Assembly (NCBI GenBank): GCA_015501585.1
Contig: JADNRY010000149.1
Span: 92,480-156,479, forward strand
DNA: 64,000 nucleotides
Direction of reading: 5' to 3'
Source of the DNA: Rhodocollybia butyracea
Taxonomy: Eukaryota > Basidiomycota > Agaricomycetes > Agaricales > Omphalotaceae
Shown here piece after piece: positions 48,681 to 59,795 of the stretch. The notes beneath the pieces were generated by a model. It made no database searches and was not told the origin of the DNA. It saw only the letters and a program-made list of their open reading frames with translations. Numbering within the stretch: the first letter of the stretch is position 1; the number at the start of each line of letters is the position of its first letter. A program made the translations under genes and the position numbers.

Positions 48681-49059
48681 AAAAAGTAGCTAAGGGCTAC
48701 AGTATGAGTGTATAATATATGTGAAGCCTGTGCGTCGGATTGAGACCTCCGTAAGCCTTTAGTGGACGAGTTGAACAAGTATGATGAAGGGTGAGCTGGT
48801 ATCCCTGGCTCGAGGGTCGGGTTACCTGCCGAAAGGGAACTGTATCCCTAGATAGGGTCGCGTGACCCGGCGAAAGGGAGTCCACGTTCCAGAGTACAGA
48901 CTGCGAGACTAGCAGCCAGCGAGAGTAGAGACTCAAGAGGTGAAGAAGGAGAGACCAAGACTGAAAGATGAAGGTAAAGATCAATGTTAAATCTATCGAG
49001 CATGATATGATATGATATGATATTTCGCGGCCCAGTCAGCGGCATTTGCCAGCTGAAAG

Positions 49060-49160
49060 TGGTCCCTCAAGGGAAGCAGCCGGTCCCTACGCCAGTGCAG
49101 GCAGCGAGCTCGACTCCCGTAGAGAAGGTAGACTACGAGCCCGACGCAGGGATGGTAGCA
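49060..49160 (+). repeat. Structured repeat unit 2 (candidate RNA element)
   Basis: It has the same order of elements as unit 1: hairpin TCCC-TCAA-GGGA, CAGCCGG, outer stem CCCT/AGGG (49085-49088 with 49148-49151), and inner stem GCTCG/CGAGC (49108-49112 with 49136-49140) around GAAGGTAGACT. Between the units (48800-48890) are two further, looser CCGAAAGGGA-type repeats (GTTACCTGCCGAAAGGGAAC and GTGACCCGGCGAAAGGGAGT). Confidence 0.5.
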
Positions 49161-49944
49161 AGGCCAGGTACATAAGTACAAGGCTAGCTGTTACAACTAC
49201 TGACTACCTATCTACTGCGCAATGGAGCACATTCCACCCCAATAAAAGAGAGGGAGGGTGATAGGGCAAAGCCAGGTCTCCATGCAGGCGTAACCGCACT
49301 GTGGCCTTAAAGGCTCTTGCGAGATCCTGGGCGGCTTCCCGTGCTATCCCTATTTGCACAAGTCACCAAATCCCACGCAACCGGTGGCGAAACCGGCGCA
49401 CCAGCACCCTAGGGTTTCATGTGAACACAAGGAGCATTTGTACGCAATCAACGTGGTTCGTTGAAAGTCCAATCTCCCTCCACCTCTTTGCAACCTATCA
49501 CAGTATCACCCCAGTTGAAGAACAGATCGGTTATGTGAGCAAATGAGGAGTGTCCCCATCAATGAGCTGGATGGGGTGCGAAGGTCGGGAATAGGAAATG
49601 CATATAAAATATGGCAGCCCATGCAAAGAGTCATAAATTCTGCCAGCTCAAAAAGATGAGAGAGCGAATGGCTCAAGAGAGGAGCGCTTTGTGAAGGAGG
49701 AGCGGGCCACCAGGAGCCATAGCAGATGAACAAGGGATGGGAGATCGCACAGTCCCAAGGACAAGCCAGCCTCTGTCAGCACTCACTTTCAATCTGATAA
49801 TTTTAGATGGTAGGGGGCTGATGTATCAGAGAACCGGGAGTGCTGATTGTAACAAGAAGGATACAGAGGCTGTAGCCAGGTAGAAGGGCGTAAATCTCAA
49901 ACCTGGAGTGACACAGGTCCATGGGATGAAGAATCCGTAATGAC

Positions 49945-50009
49945 GGAGGCAGCGAAGGCAGCGAAGGCAGCGAAGGCAGCGAAGGCAGCGAAGGCAGTGA
50001 AGGCAGCGA
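49945..50009. repeat. 9 bp minisatellite (GAAGGCAGC), about 7 copies
   Basis: Seven near-perfect copies of GAAGGCAGC, with one G-to-A or C-to-T variant at each end. It lies about 480 bp from the edge of the right duplication arm. Confidence 0.9.
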
Positions 50010-50557
50010 AAACTATATACAAGTTTATCAGCATACATAGATCTATATAGCATACCTTGAACATTCATAAGTCATCTACGAGACAATGTAGCGGCGGTAA
50101 CAGCTCGAGCGACTATGTCTCAGAATGTCTTGGAATATATTTCTTGTGAGGCGACCCCGTTGTTGTTCTGAAATCCAGGAACTGGTAAGAAGAAGAGGAA
50201 TAAAGGTGTAGAGTAGAGCTGCAGAGTTAGATGGGTCGAAATTTCGATCCGAAAATATCGATGGTGGTGGTAGCACGATGTGATAGCATGTGATTGTGAA
50301 ATACTACATATCAGAGTGCCTAGGGCAGTATAGATAAGATAGTAAGTATCTACATAACTGTCACAATATACAATGTCAGTCCCCCCCGCTCTCGCTCTCA
50401 CCATCTGAGGACCCATGGTGCTTGCCCTCGCCTCTGCTACCCACTGATGCCCTCCAATGGCCCATGACCTCGTGTACAAACTTAGCTGTCGGGACCACCT
50501 GTTCCTCTTCTGTCTTTCGTTCTTGTATCTGCCCCTGGTTTTCCCAGCCCTCGCCCA

Positions 50558-50786
50558 CTGGTGAAAGTGTCCATAACGAAGCCATCCCTTTCATCTAGAT
50601 CTCACCACCTCTTTAATGCTGTCGTGTGCATTATACACAACGCAGCCAAAATCGAGAAACTGCGACTTATGGACCGGATTGTTATGACTGACGTAGTTGT
50701 CTTCTTTTCCGTCATCACGGTCTCAAACTCGTACGTATGTTCAAGAAAATTGGGAAACTGCTTTAGGGTTCAAAAACGTATAAAAA
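50558..50786 (+). promoter_or_regulatory. Conserved IBP upstream block, copy C
   Basis: Contains CACTGGTGAAAG, the GTGTGCATTATACACA palindrome, TGACGTAG near 50686 and TATAAAAA at 50779-50786, 60 bp before the ATG. Confidence 0.6.
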
Positions 50787-50845
50787 CGGCAGACATGTAG
50801 GATTATCTTCAGTATCCTTATACCCAACGAATTCCCCTTCCAAAT

Positions 50846-51877
50846 ATGCTCTCTACCATTAACATTAACAAGGCTGTTTGTCTCGGTCTCTGGGTAACTC
50901 GTATTTGATTGCTTTATCTATCACCGTTCTAATCTTTGACTCCTAGGCATCGTTGCTCAGTGTCAGTGCTGCCCCGGCAGTCACTAATCTAGGACCCGCC
51001 GCCATTAACCTCGGCACCGCAGGTAATTTTGCGATCCTTGCGCAGTCGGGCATTTCAACCGTTCCCGCGTCCTCCATCAGTAAGCTTGTCGTTCTTTGTC
51101 GTTGTGGTTTCATCCTCATCGAGTGTGGAAAGCTGGGAACATCGGAGTTAGTCCCGCAGCAGGCTCTTTCTTGACTGGGTTTTCACTCACCCTTTCATCG
51201 ACTGGAGTATTTTCTACGTCACTCCAAGTCGTAGGCGAAGTTTTCGCCGCATCGTATTCCGCTCCTACACCCGTGACCTTGACGACTGCTGTCGCAAACA
51301 TGCAGACAGCATATACTAACGGAGTCGGTCTCCTTAACCCAGGATTCATAAACCTTGCTAGCGGTACGCACTGGTACTTTCCATTACTAAACGCCCTCGC
51401 TGATTATGCCCAGGTTTACTCAGTGGCCTTGTGCTCACTCCTGGACTTTATAAATGGACTACGGCAGTCAGTATCGGTTCTGCTGGTATCACCCTCGCTG
51501 GGACTCCTCTCGATGGTAAGCATAACTTAGTTTCTGTCGTGACCTGTATAAGCTGTTGACGTTATACCGAAAAGTCTTTGTGTTCCAGATTGCTGGAACC
51601 ATGACTCTCGCAGCCGGTGCTAGAGTTACTCTTGTCGGTGTTCTTGCTTCCAATGTCTTCTGGGTTGTGGCCAGCGGTGTTACAGCCGGTTCAGGTTCCC
51701 ATATTGAGGGTGTGATTCTAGGGAAGACAGCAGTCACGCTGCAAACTGGGGCAACAATGAACGGTCGTATCTTGGCCCAAACATTTGTTGCTCTCCAACA
51801 GGTAAGCATCCTATTTTCGCTACATGATGGTCTCAGAGTGTTCATAATATTGCTTTTAGGCAACCGTTGTTGGATAG
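50846..51877 (+). CDS. Ice-binding protein copy C (DUF3494), 252 aa, intact
   Basis: A secreted ice-binding protein. Exons: 50846-50893, 50947-51079, 51133-51363, 51414-51515, 51575-51801, 51860-51877 (759 bases, all GT-AG, in phase). Exon 1 is two codons longer than in the other copies because ATT AAC is repeated (STININKAVCL), a small tandem duplication. The rest follows the family: NLGPAAINLGTAGNFAILA, SGISTVPASSITGNIGVSP, STSLQVVGEVFAASYSAPTP, NPGFINLASG, ASNVFWVVASGV and NGRILAQTF. The STSLQVVGEV variant links it to copy B of the left arm. It is transcribed rightward, away from the spacer, as first of three tandem copies. Confidence 0.95.
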
Positions 51878-52783
51878 GAAGATCACTTTGTTTAGAGTAA
51901 TAAGTATATCTGAAGTAAAGTGACTTGAGAAAAAATCCTCCTCTCTGGGTTTCAGAATACCTTTCCCGTCTAAGTTTGCTGCTTAGATTTATGGTCATGG
52001 GTACATATTATAAAACTGTAACAAGTAAAAGTTTACACAAATCACGATGGCAGGCCCGCCATGGCTCTTGAATAACATATCTGTTGACCGAGACTGAGTC
52101 TTCTACATCGCCGTGTACGTGCAGGCATGGTCACAAATGCGACTCACTTGACTCTAAGTTTCGAGTCGAAAAGGCCACCTCGCGAAGAGAATACGTACTC
52201 GATTTCAAATCTCAATGACATCGGCGGGTTTGGGGAAGGTCAGTCAAGCCTCGAGCTATAATCACCACAAACTAGCAAGGATTTCCCAACGAACATCGTG
52301 TACATTACTTACGATCTCGAACTTAAATGCAGAATGGTAAGTGCAACTGTTAGTTCCCACTTATCCTTCTCGTTACTTTTTTCTCTCAAGTGTGTAGTAC
52401 CTGTAGAATATAGATCTGGTGATTCTGCAGTGAGGCAGAGTGAGGCACATCGACAAGCTCAAGACTATGAGCTCGGTAGAACACGTCAAAGTGGCTCCGG
52501 CTCATTCCACTCTCAGTCTGCCTTCCATTCCTAACGTCGCCAGCTGTTGAATATATGTCAAGTTCCAGGACTAAACTTCGGTATCCCTTTCATCACTCCC
52601 CTGGCTGTCCGTACGAATTCCTCCACAATACCTAAATATCCAATTATACAGTTTGCTCAAGATATCTGAAGTAAAGATCCAGGATCAGTTTAACTACCCT
52701 CTAACAGCGCCTTGGCTGATCGCCAATGTTCCTCTCCTGTCTTTCGTTCTTGTATCTGCCCCTGGTTTTCCGAGCCCTAGTTC
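51878..52783. other. Intergenic region between IBP C and D
   Basis: No gene. Matches 2220-3354 in inverted orientation. The site at about 52400 (GTGTAGTACCTG) corresponds to the unoccupied MITE target. Confidence 0.6.
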
Positions 52784-53018
52784 ACTGGTGAAAGTGTCCA
52801 TAACGAAGCCATCCCTTTCATCTAGATCTCACCACCTCTTCAATGCTGTCGTGTGCATTATACACAACGCAGCCAAAATCGAGAAACTGCGACTTATGGA
52901 ACGGATTGTTATGACTGACGTAGTTGTCTTCTTTTCCGTCATCGCCCACGGTCTCAAACTTGTACGTATGTTCAAGAAAATTGGGAAACTGCGTTGGGGT
53001 TCAAAAAACGTATAAAAA
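52784..53018 (+). promoter_or_regulatory. Conserved IBP upstream block, copy D
   Basis: CACTGGTGAAAG box near 52784, imperfect palindrome TGTGCATTATACACA at 52852-52866, TGACGT at 52916-52921, TATAAAAA at 53011-53018, 57 bp before the ATG. Shortly after the TATA box comes CTTCAGTATCCTCATACCCA, also shared by the other copies and a candidate transcription start region. Confidence 0.65.
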
Positions 53019-53074
53019 CGGAAGACATGTAGGATTATCTTCAGTATCCTCATACCCAAATTTCCCTTTCAAAT

Positions 53075-54096
53075 ATGCTCTCTACCATTAACAAGGCCGT
53101 CTGTCTCAGTCTCTGGGTAACTCGCATCCAGCTGCTTCATCTATCACCGTTCTAACCTTTGACCCTCAGGCATCGTTACTCAGTGTCAGTGCTGCCCCGG
53201 CAGTCACTAATCTAGGACCCGCCGCCATTAACCTCGGCACCGCAGGTAATTTTGCGATCCTTGCGCAGTCGGGTATTTCAACCGTTCCCGCGTCCTCCAT
53301 CAGTAAGCTTGTCGTTCTTCGTCGTTGTGGTTTCATCCTCATCGAGTATGGAAAGCTGGGAACATCGGAGTCAGTCCTGCCGCAGGCTCTTTCTTGACTG
53401 GGTTTTCACTCACCCTTTCATCGACTGGAGTATTTGCTACGTCGATCCAAGTCGTAGGCGAAATTTTCGCCGCATCGTATTCCGCTCCTACACCCGTGAC
53501 CTTGACGACTGCTGTCGCAAACATGCAGACAGCATATACTAACGGAGTCGGTCTCCTTAACCCGGGATTTACGAACCTTGCTAGCGGTACGCATTGGTAC
53601 TTTTGTGGTTAAAAGCTGTCACTGATTATATCCAGGTTCACTCAGTGGTCTTGTACTCACCCCTGGGCTCTATAAATGGACCACATCAGTCAGTATCGGC
53701 TCGGCTGGGATCACACTCACTGGAACCGCTCTCGATGGTAAGCATAACTTAGTTTCTGTCACCTGTATAAGTTGCTGACATTATACCCCAAAGTCTTTGT
53801 ATTCCAGATTGCTGGAACCTTGACCCTCGCAGCCGGTGCTAGAGTTACCCTTGTTGGTGTTCTTGCTTCCAATGTATTCTGGGTTGTGGCTAGTGGTGTT
53901 ACTGCTGGTTCAGGTTCCCACGTTGAGGGTGTGATTCTAGGAAAGACGGCAGTTACGCTGCAAACTGGGGCCACAATGAACGGTCGTATCTTGGCCCAAA
54001 CATTTGTTGCTCTTCAACAGGTAAGCATTCTGTTTTTGCTCCGTGATGATCTTGGAGTGTTCATAATATTACATTTAGGCAACCGTTGTGGGATAG
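53075..54096 (+). CDS. Ice-binding protein copy D (DUF3494), 250 aa, intact
   Basis: A secreted ice-binding protein. Exons: 53075-53116, 53170-53302, 53356-53586, 53636-53737, 53794-54020, 54079-54096 (753 bases, in phase). The signal peptide runs to about SAAPAV. The beta-helix part contains SGISTVPASSITGNIGVSP, ATSIQVVGEIFAASYSAPTP, NPGFTNLASG, LTPGLYKWTTSVSIG, VFVFQIAGTL, ASNVFWVVASGV, HVEGVILGKTAV and NGRILAQTF, ending ATVVG. It is the intact partner of the broken copy A: their exon 3 products are identical. It served as the reference for locating the A deletions. Confidence 0.96.
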
Positions 54097-55131
54097 GAGG
54101 ATCACCATGCTGTATTAAGTATACTACTACTAAAGTACCTTATTATTTCTCCTCTCTGGGTTTCAGAACACCTTTCTCGTCATGGGTACATAAAACTGTA
54201 TTCAGTAAAAAAAATTACACAAATCACGATGTATTTGCTGAGGCTCAATGCAAATTTCATGCCAGCGTGTGGCAGTTCATAACCACCTCTATTCAACCTC
54301 AATTTGACCACTAACTATATCCCAAGGTCTTTGATCTGATCCCCTCTTGGTCTTTACTCTGTTTTTCCTTTTTCCAGAAATAAGGAGGCTCAACTCAAAG
54401 ACCGTGCTTATCCTTTATCTTCGAAGTATATAGTATTAGATATCATGATCAGACTTGTCTTGGTGCGGTTAGTGGTAGCTCTTTTAAACATACTGAACCA
54501 TGGCCATGGGTAACATATGCATACTTGTGGAATAGCTATTCTGTTATGTATGGCAGCGCCCCCGCCTTGGGCAGGCTTGACCAGCGATCCAGGGTATATT
54601 ATAGGTATATTGGGCTGCGGTCAAATTTCAATGAGAGGAATAAAGTGCAAATATAGGCGACATTGGGAGACGCTGTGCACGTATGGCAATCGTGAATAAC
54701 AGTGACTCACTGTTTTCAATTTAATTTTTCCATCTTGACACTTCGAGCTGAAGTACAATTGGCATCTCAATACTCAAGTACTCAAGCTCAAGTCTATGAG
54801 CTCGGTAGAAACATGTCAAAGGGCTCCCAGCCCAGTCCACTCTCAGCCTGACAGCGATATAAGCACCTTCCATTTCCAACGTCGCCAGCTGTTGATTCTT
54901 GAAAATATTTCTCGAGCTCCAGGACTAAACTCCGGTTATCCCTCTCATCACTCCCCTGGCTATCTGTACGAACTCCTCCAAAACACCCGAATCTCCAAAT
55001 GATACAGCCTGCTCAAAATGTTTGAAGTAAACGGAGGATCAGTTCAATTGTAACCCTCTAACAGCGCCTTATGTTCAATCCTCTTCTGTCTTTCGTCCTT
55101 CTATTTGCCCCTGGTTTTCCGAACCCTAGTA
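54097..55131. other. Intergenic region between IBP D and E
   Basis: No gene. 54097-54990 is the mirror of 1-912. Short open frames here (for example 54517-54699) are equally present in the left arm but have no family resemblance or splice context. Confidence 0.55.
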
Positions 55132-55378
55132 CACTGGTGAAGCTGCCCACAATGAAGCCGTCCCTTTCATCTAGGTCTCACCACCTCTTCAATGCTGTCG
55201 TGTGCATTATACATATCGCAATCAAAGTCGAGAAACTGCGACCTCTGGAACGGATTGTTAGGACTGACGTCGTTTTCTTCTTTTCCGTCATCACTCTGAA
55301 TTCCAAACTTGTACGTATTGTTCAGGAAATGACGCTGAACTACTGGGAGACAGCTCCGGGTTCAAAAACGTATAAAAA
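55132..55378 (+). promoter_or_regulatory. Conserved IBP upstream block, copy E
   Basis: CACTGGTGAAG box near 55132, the GTGTGCATTATACAT palindrome variant, TGACGTC near 55264, and TATAAAAA at 55371-55378, 78 bp before the ATG. Confidence 0.6.
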
Positions 55379-55455
55379 CGACAGTCATGTAGCAGTAGCT
55401 TCAGTATCCTCATACCCAACGGATTTCCCTTTCAACTCGCTCCCAATCATCCGAC

Positions 55456-56474
55456 ATGCTCTCTATCGTTAACAAGGTTGTTTGTCTCGGTCTCTGGGTA
55501 AGTCTCCACTTGATCGCTTTACCTATCACCGTTCTAATCTTTTGACTCTCAGGCATCGTTGCTCAGTGTCAGTGCTGCCCCGGCAGCCACCAATCTAGGG
55601 CCCGCCGCCATTAACCTCGGCACCGCAGGTAATTTTGCAATTCTTGCTCAATCAGGCGTTTCAACCGTTTCCCCATCCTCCATCAGTAAGCCCATCGTTC
55701 TATACCGTTGTGACTTAATTCTCATAGTATGGCACAGCTGGGAACATCGGAGTCAGTCCTATAGCTGCCAGTGCTCTGACTGGGTTCAAACTCACCCTTG
55801 CATCGACCGGAGTATTTTCTACATCAAGCCAAGTCACAGGAGAACTTTTTGCCGCGTCTTATTCTGCTCCTACCCCGGTGACCTTGAGGACTGCTGTTGC
55901 AAACATGCAGACAGCATATACCAATGCAGTCGGCCTTCTTAACCCGGGATTCACGAACCTTGCCAGCGGTAAGCACTGGTACTTTTTATTATCAGAAGCT
56001 CTCGCTGATGATACTTAGGTTCACTCAGTGGCCTTGTATTGACACCTGCGCTCTACAAGTGGACTACATCAGTCAACATCGGTATCGCTGGGGTCACTAT
56101 CACCGGTACTTCTGCCGATGGTATGTCCTCGTTATCTAGTATATGTATTTCTTTCACTGACAGAAGCAAAGTCTTCGTATTCCAGATTGCCGGAACCTTC
56201 ACCATTGCAGCTGGTGCCAGGGTTACCCTCGCCGGAGGTGTTCTCGCCTCCAACATCTTCTGGGTTGTGGCTGACGCCGTCACTACTGGTGTTGGATCCC
56301 ACATGGAGGGCATCATCTTAGCAAAGACGGCAGTCACATTACAAACCGGGGCCACAATGAACGGTCGTATCTTAGCTCAGACATTCGTTGCTCTCCAAGT
56401 GGTAAGCATCTTATTTCCACTCTGATGATCTGGAGTGTTCATAATGCTGCATTTAGGCGACAGTCGTTGGATAA
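55456..56474 (+). CDS. Ice-binding protein copy E (DUF3494), 251 aa, intact
   Basis: A secreted ice-binding protein, third in the right tandem array. Exons: 55456-55497, 55553-55685, 55738-55968, 56019-56120, 56172-56401, 56457-56474 (756 bases, in phase). The product starts MLSIVNKVVCLGLW, then ASLLSVSAAPAATNLGPAAINLGTAG. Exon 3 encodes STSSQVTGELFAASYSAPTP and exon 5 encodes GARVTLAGGVLASNIFWVV, with the extra codon also seen in F. It is clearly more diverged from C and D than those are from each other. Its counterpart in the mirrored left arm would lie just outside the window. Confidence 0.95.
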
Positions 56475-57511
56475 GCAGATTATCACCTGGTAAGGCTTCG
56501 AACGTCTTACTGGTAGACAACTTCTTTTATCCTCTCTTGGCTTGAATTCGCTTTCTCTGTGTACAGGCTCAAAAATCTACCGTAGTACAATAATATCATC
56601 AAATAATTCACAATCAAACTCGCATGCCAGCGAGGTCTTTGATATGAAATGAACGGTCCGTTACGGTCGTGAATTGGCTGAGATTATTTCTGCAAGATGC
56701 TAGTGTCTGCCCTGAACACGATTCCACGCGCGCGCCTCGTCATAAACGTCGGAAGTCCACGCATGATCATGCTGAAAGAGCAACTGTGGACCAAAGTTGC
56801 GACACAGAACTTGATCTTTTTTTTCATGCCGCAAACCTAGAACTGAAGATGCACTACGCTAGGTTCTTAAGCGCTTGAGCAGTATAAACCTTGCGAGATG
56901 TTGCGGATCCCAACCACATGAACTGGGCCATGAGGCTGAAACGCGGATAGCCGCCGCAAGGTAAGAGTTTGGGCCAAGTCATGCAAAAGGGATATTGAAT
57001 GGCTTGCAAGTCGTATACAGGCAACCCAGTGTACATTTGCAGAACCCAAGTCCGAGGACAGTGTATACTGACAATTTTTTCTGTGCGAAGGCTACTTAAG
57101 ACTTGGGAGTTACTATGTCTATGTTGGCGCAGAAATGCGATAACTCGGTGGCAGTATGATTTATCAGTGTTGATAGTACTACTAATCGAAGAGTACTTGA
57201 AAGACGCTAGCGTAGTAGGAGTACCGTCGCGGTCGCCATCACGTCCACCCAAAAGCGAGAAGCCTGGTGGATCCTAGTAGTACATAAAATAGAAGCAAAA
57301 AAAGTCCGCTGCACACAAGAACCGAAAAGCTTCAAAAAAGATCGAAGCGCACGATAAGCTGGTACCACCAGCTCTTGGATGTGACCGGAGTCTGGACCTG
57401 GACTTTACAATATATAAACCCAGCCTTTTGACTTGAGAGTCCCCAGAGCTCCTCCGACTCTTTCACTCGAACCACCACCTTCAGCAAACTTCTCTCACTA
57501 AGACCGTCGAA
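56475..57511. other. Intergenic region between IBP-E and the CsbD-like gene
   Basis: About 1 kb with no recognisable gene. Near its end a TATATAAA box at 57411-57418, about 95 bp before the ATG, fits the promoter of the CsbD-like gene. Confidence 0.5.
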
Positions 57512-58013
57512 ATGTCCTCTGACCTTAATAAAACCTCTGGTCAATATCATTCTACCAAAGGCAACGTTGTCGAAGCTGTGAGTACATCATCGACGAACCT
57601 TTGGTCGTACTATACTATACTTGTTCTTCTTTCTCTCTTCTCGTCGTCGTTGCCATAACCCTTCTCTCAATATCTTTCTTCACCAATCCAGATCGGCAAC
57701 GTTACCGGCGCCACCTCGTGGCAAAATTCCGGTGCCAAGGAGCACGCTGAAGGCGAGGCCGAGTACAAGGCTGCTCAAGTTAAGGGAGCGGCAGAAGGAG
57801 CTAAGGATCAGACGAAAGGCTACGTGGACTCGGTGATTGGCGCGGTTACAGGCGATAAGGCCAAGCAGACTAGTGGTGAGTAGCTTTCTTCCGGCGAACG
57901 GACTATGTCGATTTCCATTTTATTCTCTTACCCCCTTCCTTATGCCTTTTATCCTCTCAGGAAACATCCAACAAGAGGCTGGAAAGGCTAAGAAGGACGC
58001 CAACACGACCTAG
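57512..58013 (+). CDS. CsbD-like stress protein (fungal cruciform-DNA recognition protein Hmp1 type), 100 aa
   Basis: Exons 57512-57577, 57692-57875, 57961-58013 (303 bases, in phase). The protein is small, hydrophilic and repeat-like: SGQYHSTKGNVVEAIGNVTG, WQNSGAKEHAEGEAEYKAAQ, KGAAEGAKDQTKGYVDSVIG, VTGDKAKQTSGNIQQEAGKAKKD. The KG-x-x-x-E-x-x-G and G-D-K-x-x-Q-x-x-G-N spacing is that of the CsbD family. Fungal members were described as mismatch or cruciform DNA binding proteins, and bacterial CsbD is a general stress protein. It is Lys/Ala/Gly-rich, has no Cys or Trp except one Trp, and is probably largely disordered. Abundant stress expression is likely but inferred. Confidence 0.88.
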
Positions 58014-59795
58014 TAGCTCCAAGGTTATCCTTCCTGTCGTAGTCGAAGTTAGCGCATTGATCGCGTGTATTTTTGTAAAAGATAAGATAAGATATCAGGC
58101 ATGATGGCGAACGCATTGAGTCTGGCTCTCCGATTGCAGCGCGCGCATTGAGACAACGAGAATATGAAAAAAGACGACAATTGACAAAATTAGGTCAAGA
58201 TAGGCAGCTTTGAGCCGTGGGAATCATATACAGCAAATCTCGCAATTCGTTTCCTTTTATTCTACAACGAGCCTCATTACGACGAAACTCCTCTTTTACA
58301 TTACTGATAACTCTCCGAATGTTGTAGCAAGGAATAAAGTCCTTTCAGCCCGAGAGGTGGCGTAAGTTCACCTGCCATTGACGTCTTACTAGGATAAAAA
58401 CGTGAAGATAATACAGTGGAAGATAATATTCTCTGGAACGACAGAGAGTAATACTAGCATGAAGCATGAGTAAATTCTCGACGTCCATTGTTGGGCTAAA
58501 ATAATACGTATCTGGTCTGGTCTCGCACCGGAGAGCATGAGCGAACTTAATCTGATACGTAGGTGATTAGATCTTATACCACCCTCTAATATGATACTCT
58601 CTATTGCTTGCCGTGGCCGTTTACGACTTGGGGAAAAGCCCAAGCAACGGCGTCCATGCTATGTCACAACTCCTTTGTAAAAAAACTAATCAAAACACTA
58701 AATATCGGAAGGGACTTTCCTCCGTTATGGCAGGGAGTGGCTAAGAGGTTATAAGAGACTTTTAATTCAAAGGCAGACCTGGGTCGACATATGTGACAAA
58801 TATATACGCTACGCAGGACTAGCTCTATACAGTAAGATCCACATCCACGCTTAGCTTGCAGATTGTGGATGGTCTGTCGGAAAAGCAAATGTCGGGACTC
58901 AGAATGAGATACTTTTGCTACTGAGGAAACTCAGCTATTTCGGGAAGAACCATGACCTCCTCGGGTTTCCCCACTCATTTTTTACATCGGTTTGCAGTTG
59001 TTATCACGCCACGCACTAGTGCACCAAATACATATCGATTGTATTCCTAGCACGAGTACACCGCGCGCCGATGTTCTCCCGAGCTACTTACCGGGCGCAT
59101 ACATTCATGGTTAACCGGTTACTTATTATCGTCAAGCTCTTTTCTTGTCATTGCAATGAGGTATAGATATGGCGAGTACGTATAATAAAGAACACGATAT
59201 GTACATTAAGTAGTTACTAGGCCGTTCTCGTATAAGCGAAAAATATGTCGTTTCGAAAGTTAATGAGTGAGGGTATGATGAACATAGGAAGGAGTGGGCT
59301 ACGTCATGATGCATGTCATTAAGTATGGTAAATGAAGGAAGGTGCGAATGGTGAACTAACAATCGAGATCACAATAAAAGAAAAAAAGGTAAACATAGCA
59401 CTAATCGATGAGATGCTAGAGGATATGAAAAGAAATTAGTAGATGCCATAAGAGTATCGGATTCCAAGACACACGATCAGATAGATTTTTCCTATACATC
59501 CTCCACAACCCTCCTCCAAGTCCATTCATACCGTTCATTACTTCCCTATCTACCCGCGCCACACCCTCACCTCTCACCACTCTAACGTTGTCCTTTCCCC
59601 GATCCCGGTCCCACCTCCGTTTTCGTCACTCTCGCTTCCCGCTGTTCCGATGGAAATGAAAACTACCTGGGTCACACTGGGACAATACAGTCTCAGCTCG
59701 TTCCCCAGGGCGCGGAAAGCGAACCGGACCTATGCTGGCCGGGGAGGGATTCCATGCGCTCACTTCAAGCTCGACGCAACAGAGGCGACGGAGCT
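58014..59795. other. Intergenic region, no gene recognised
   Basis: About 1.8 kb of AT-rich DNA with short frames only. The 59500-59640 part is C-rich and pyrimidine-rich on the plus strand. Confidence 0.45.

Larger units (their letters stand above)
47625..50489. other. Repeat-rich, gene-poor region next to the right arm
   Basis: No gene recognised in 2.9 kb. It contains a TAG/GTG trinucleotide run, a duplicated structured unit, a (GATAT)n run at about 49004-49023 and a 9 bp minisatellite. Pieces of low-copy repetitive DNA with TG...CA-like ends suggest old retroelement remnants, but I could not define an LTR pair, a primer-binding site or a coding region. Confidence 0.4.
50490..54990. repeat. 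Right arm of the large inverted segmental duplication
   Basis: Mirror copy of 1-4755. It includes IBP-C (partner of B), IBP-D (partner of A) and their flanks. The non-gene parts (51878-52783 and 54097-54990) also match the left arm, with scattered substitutions and small indels, and lack the 185 bp MITE at about 52400. IBP-E lies just beyond the part that is visible on the left. Confidence 0.9.

Noticed and set aside
48440..49040. Solo LTR starting TGTGGCAGG near 48452
   Set aside because: No matching CA end, target-site duplication or second LTR could be defined by eye.
49945..50009. Possible CRISPR-like regular repeat
   Set aside because: The units are 9 bp and directly adjacent, with no spacers. 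It is a minisatellite, and the genome is eukaryotic.
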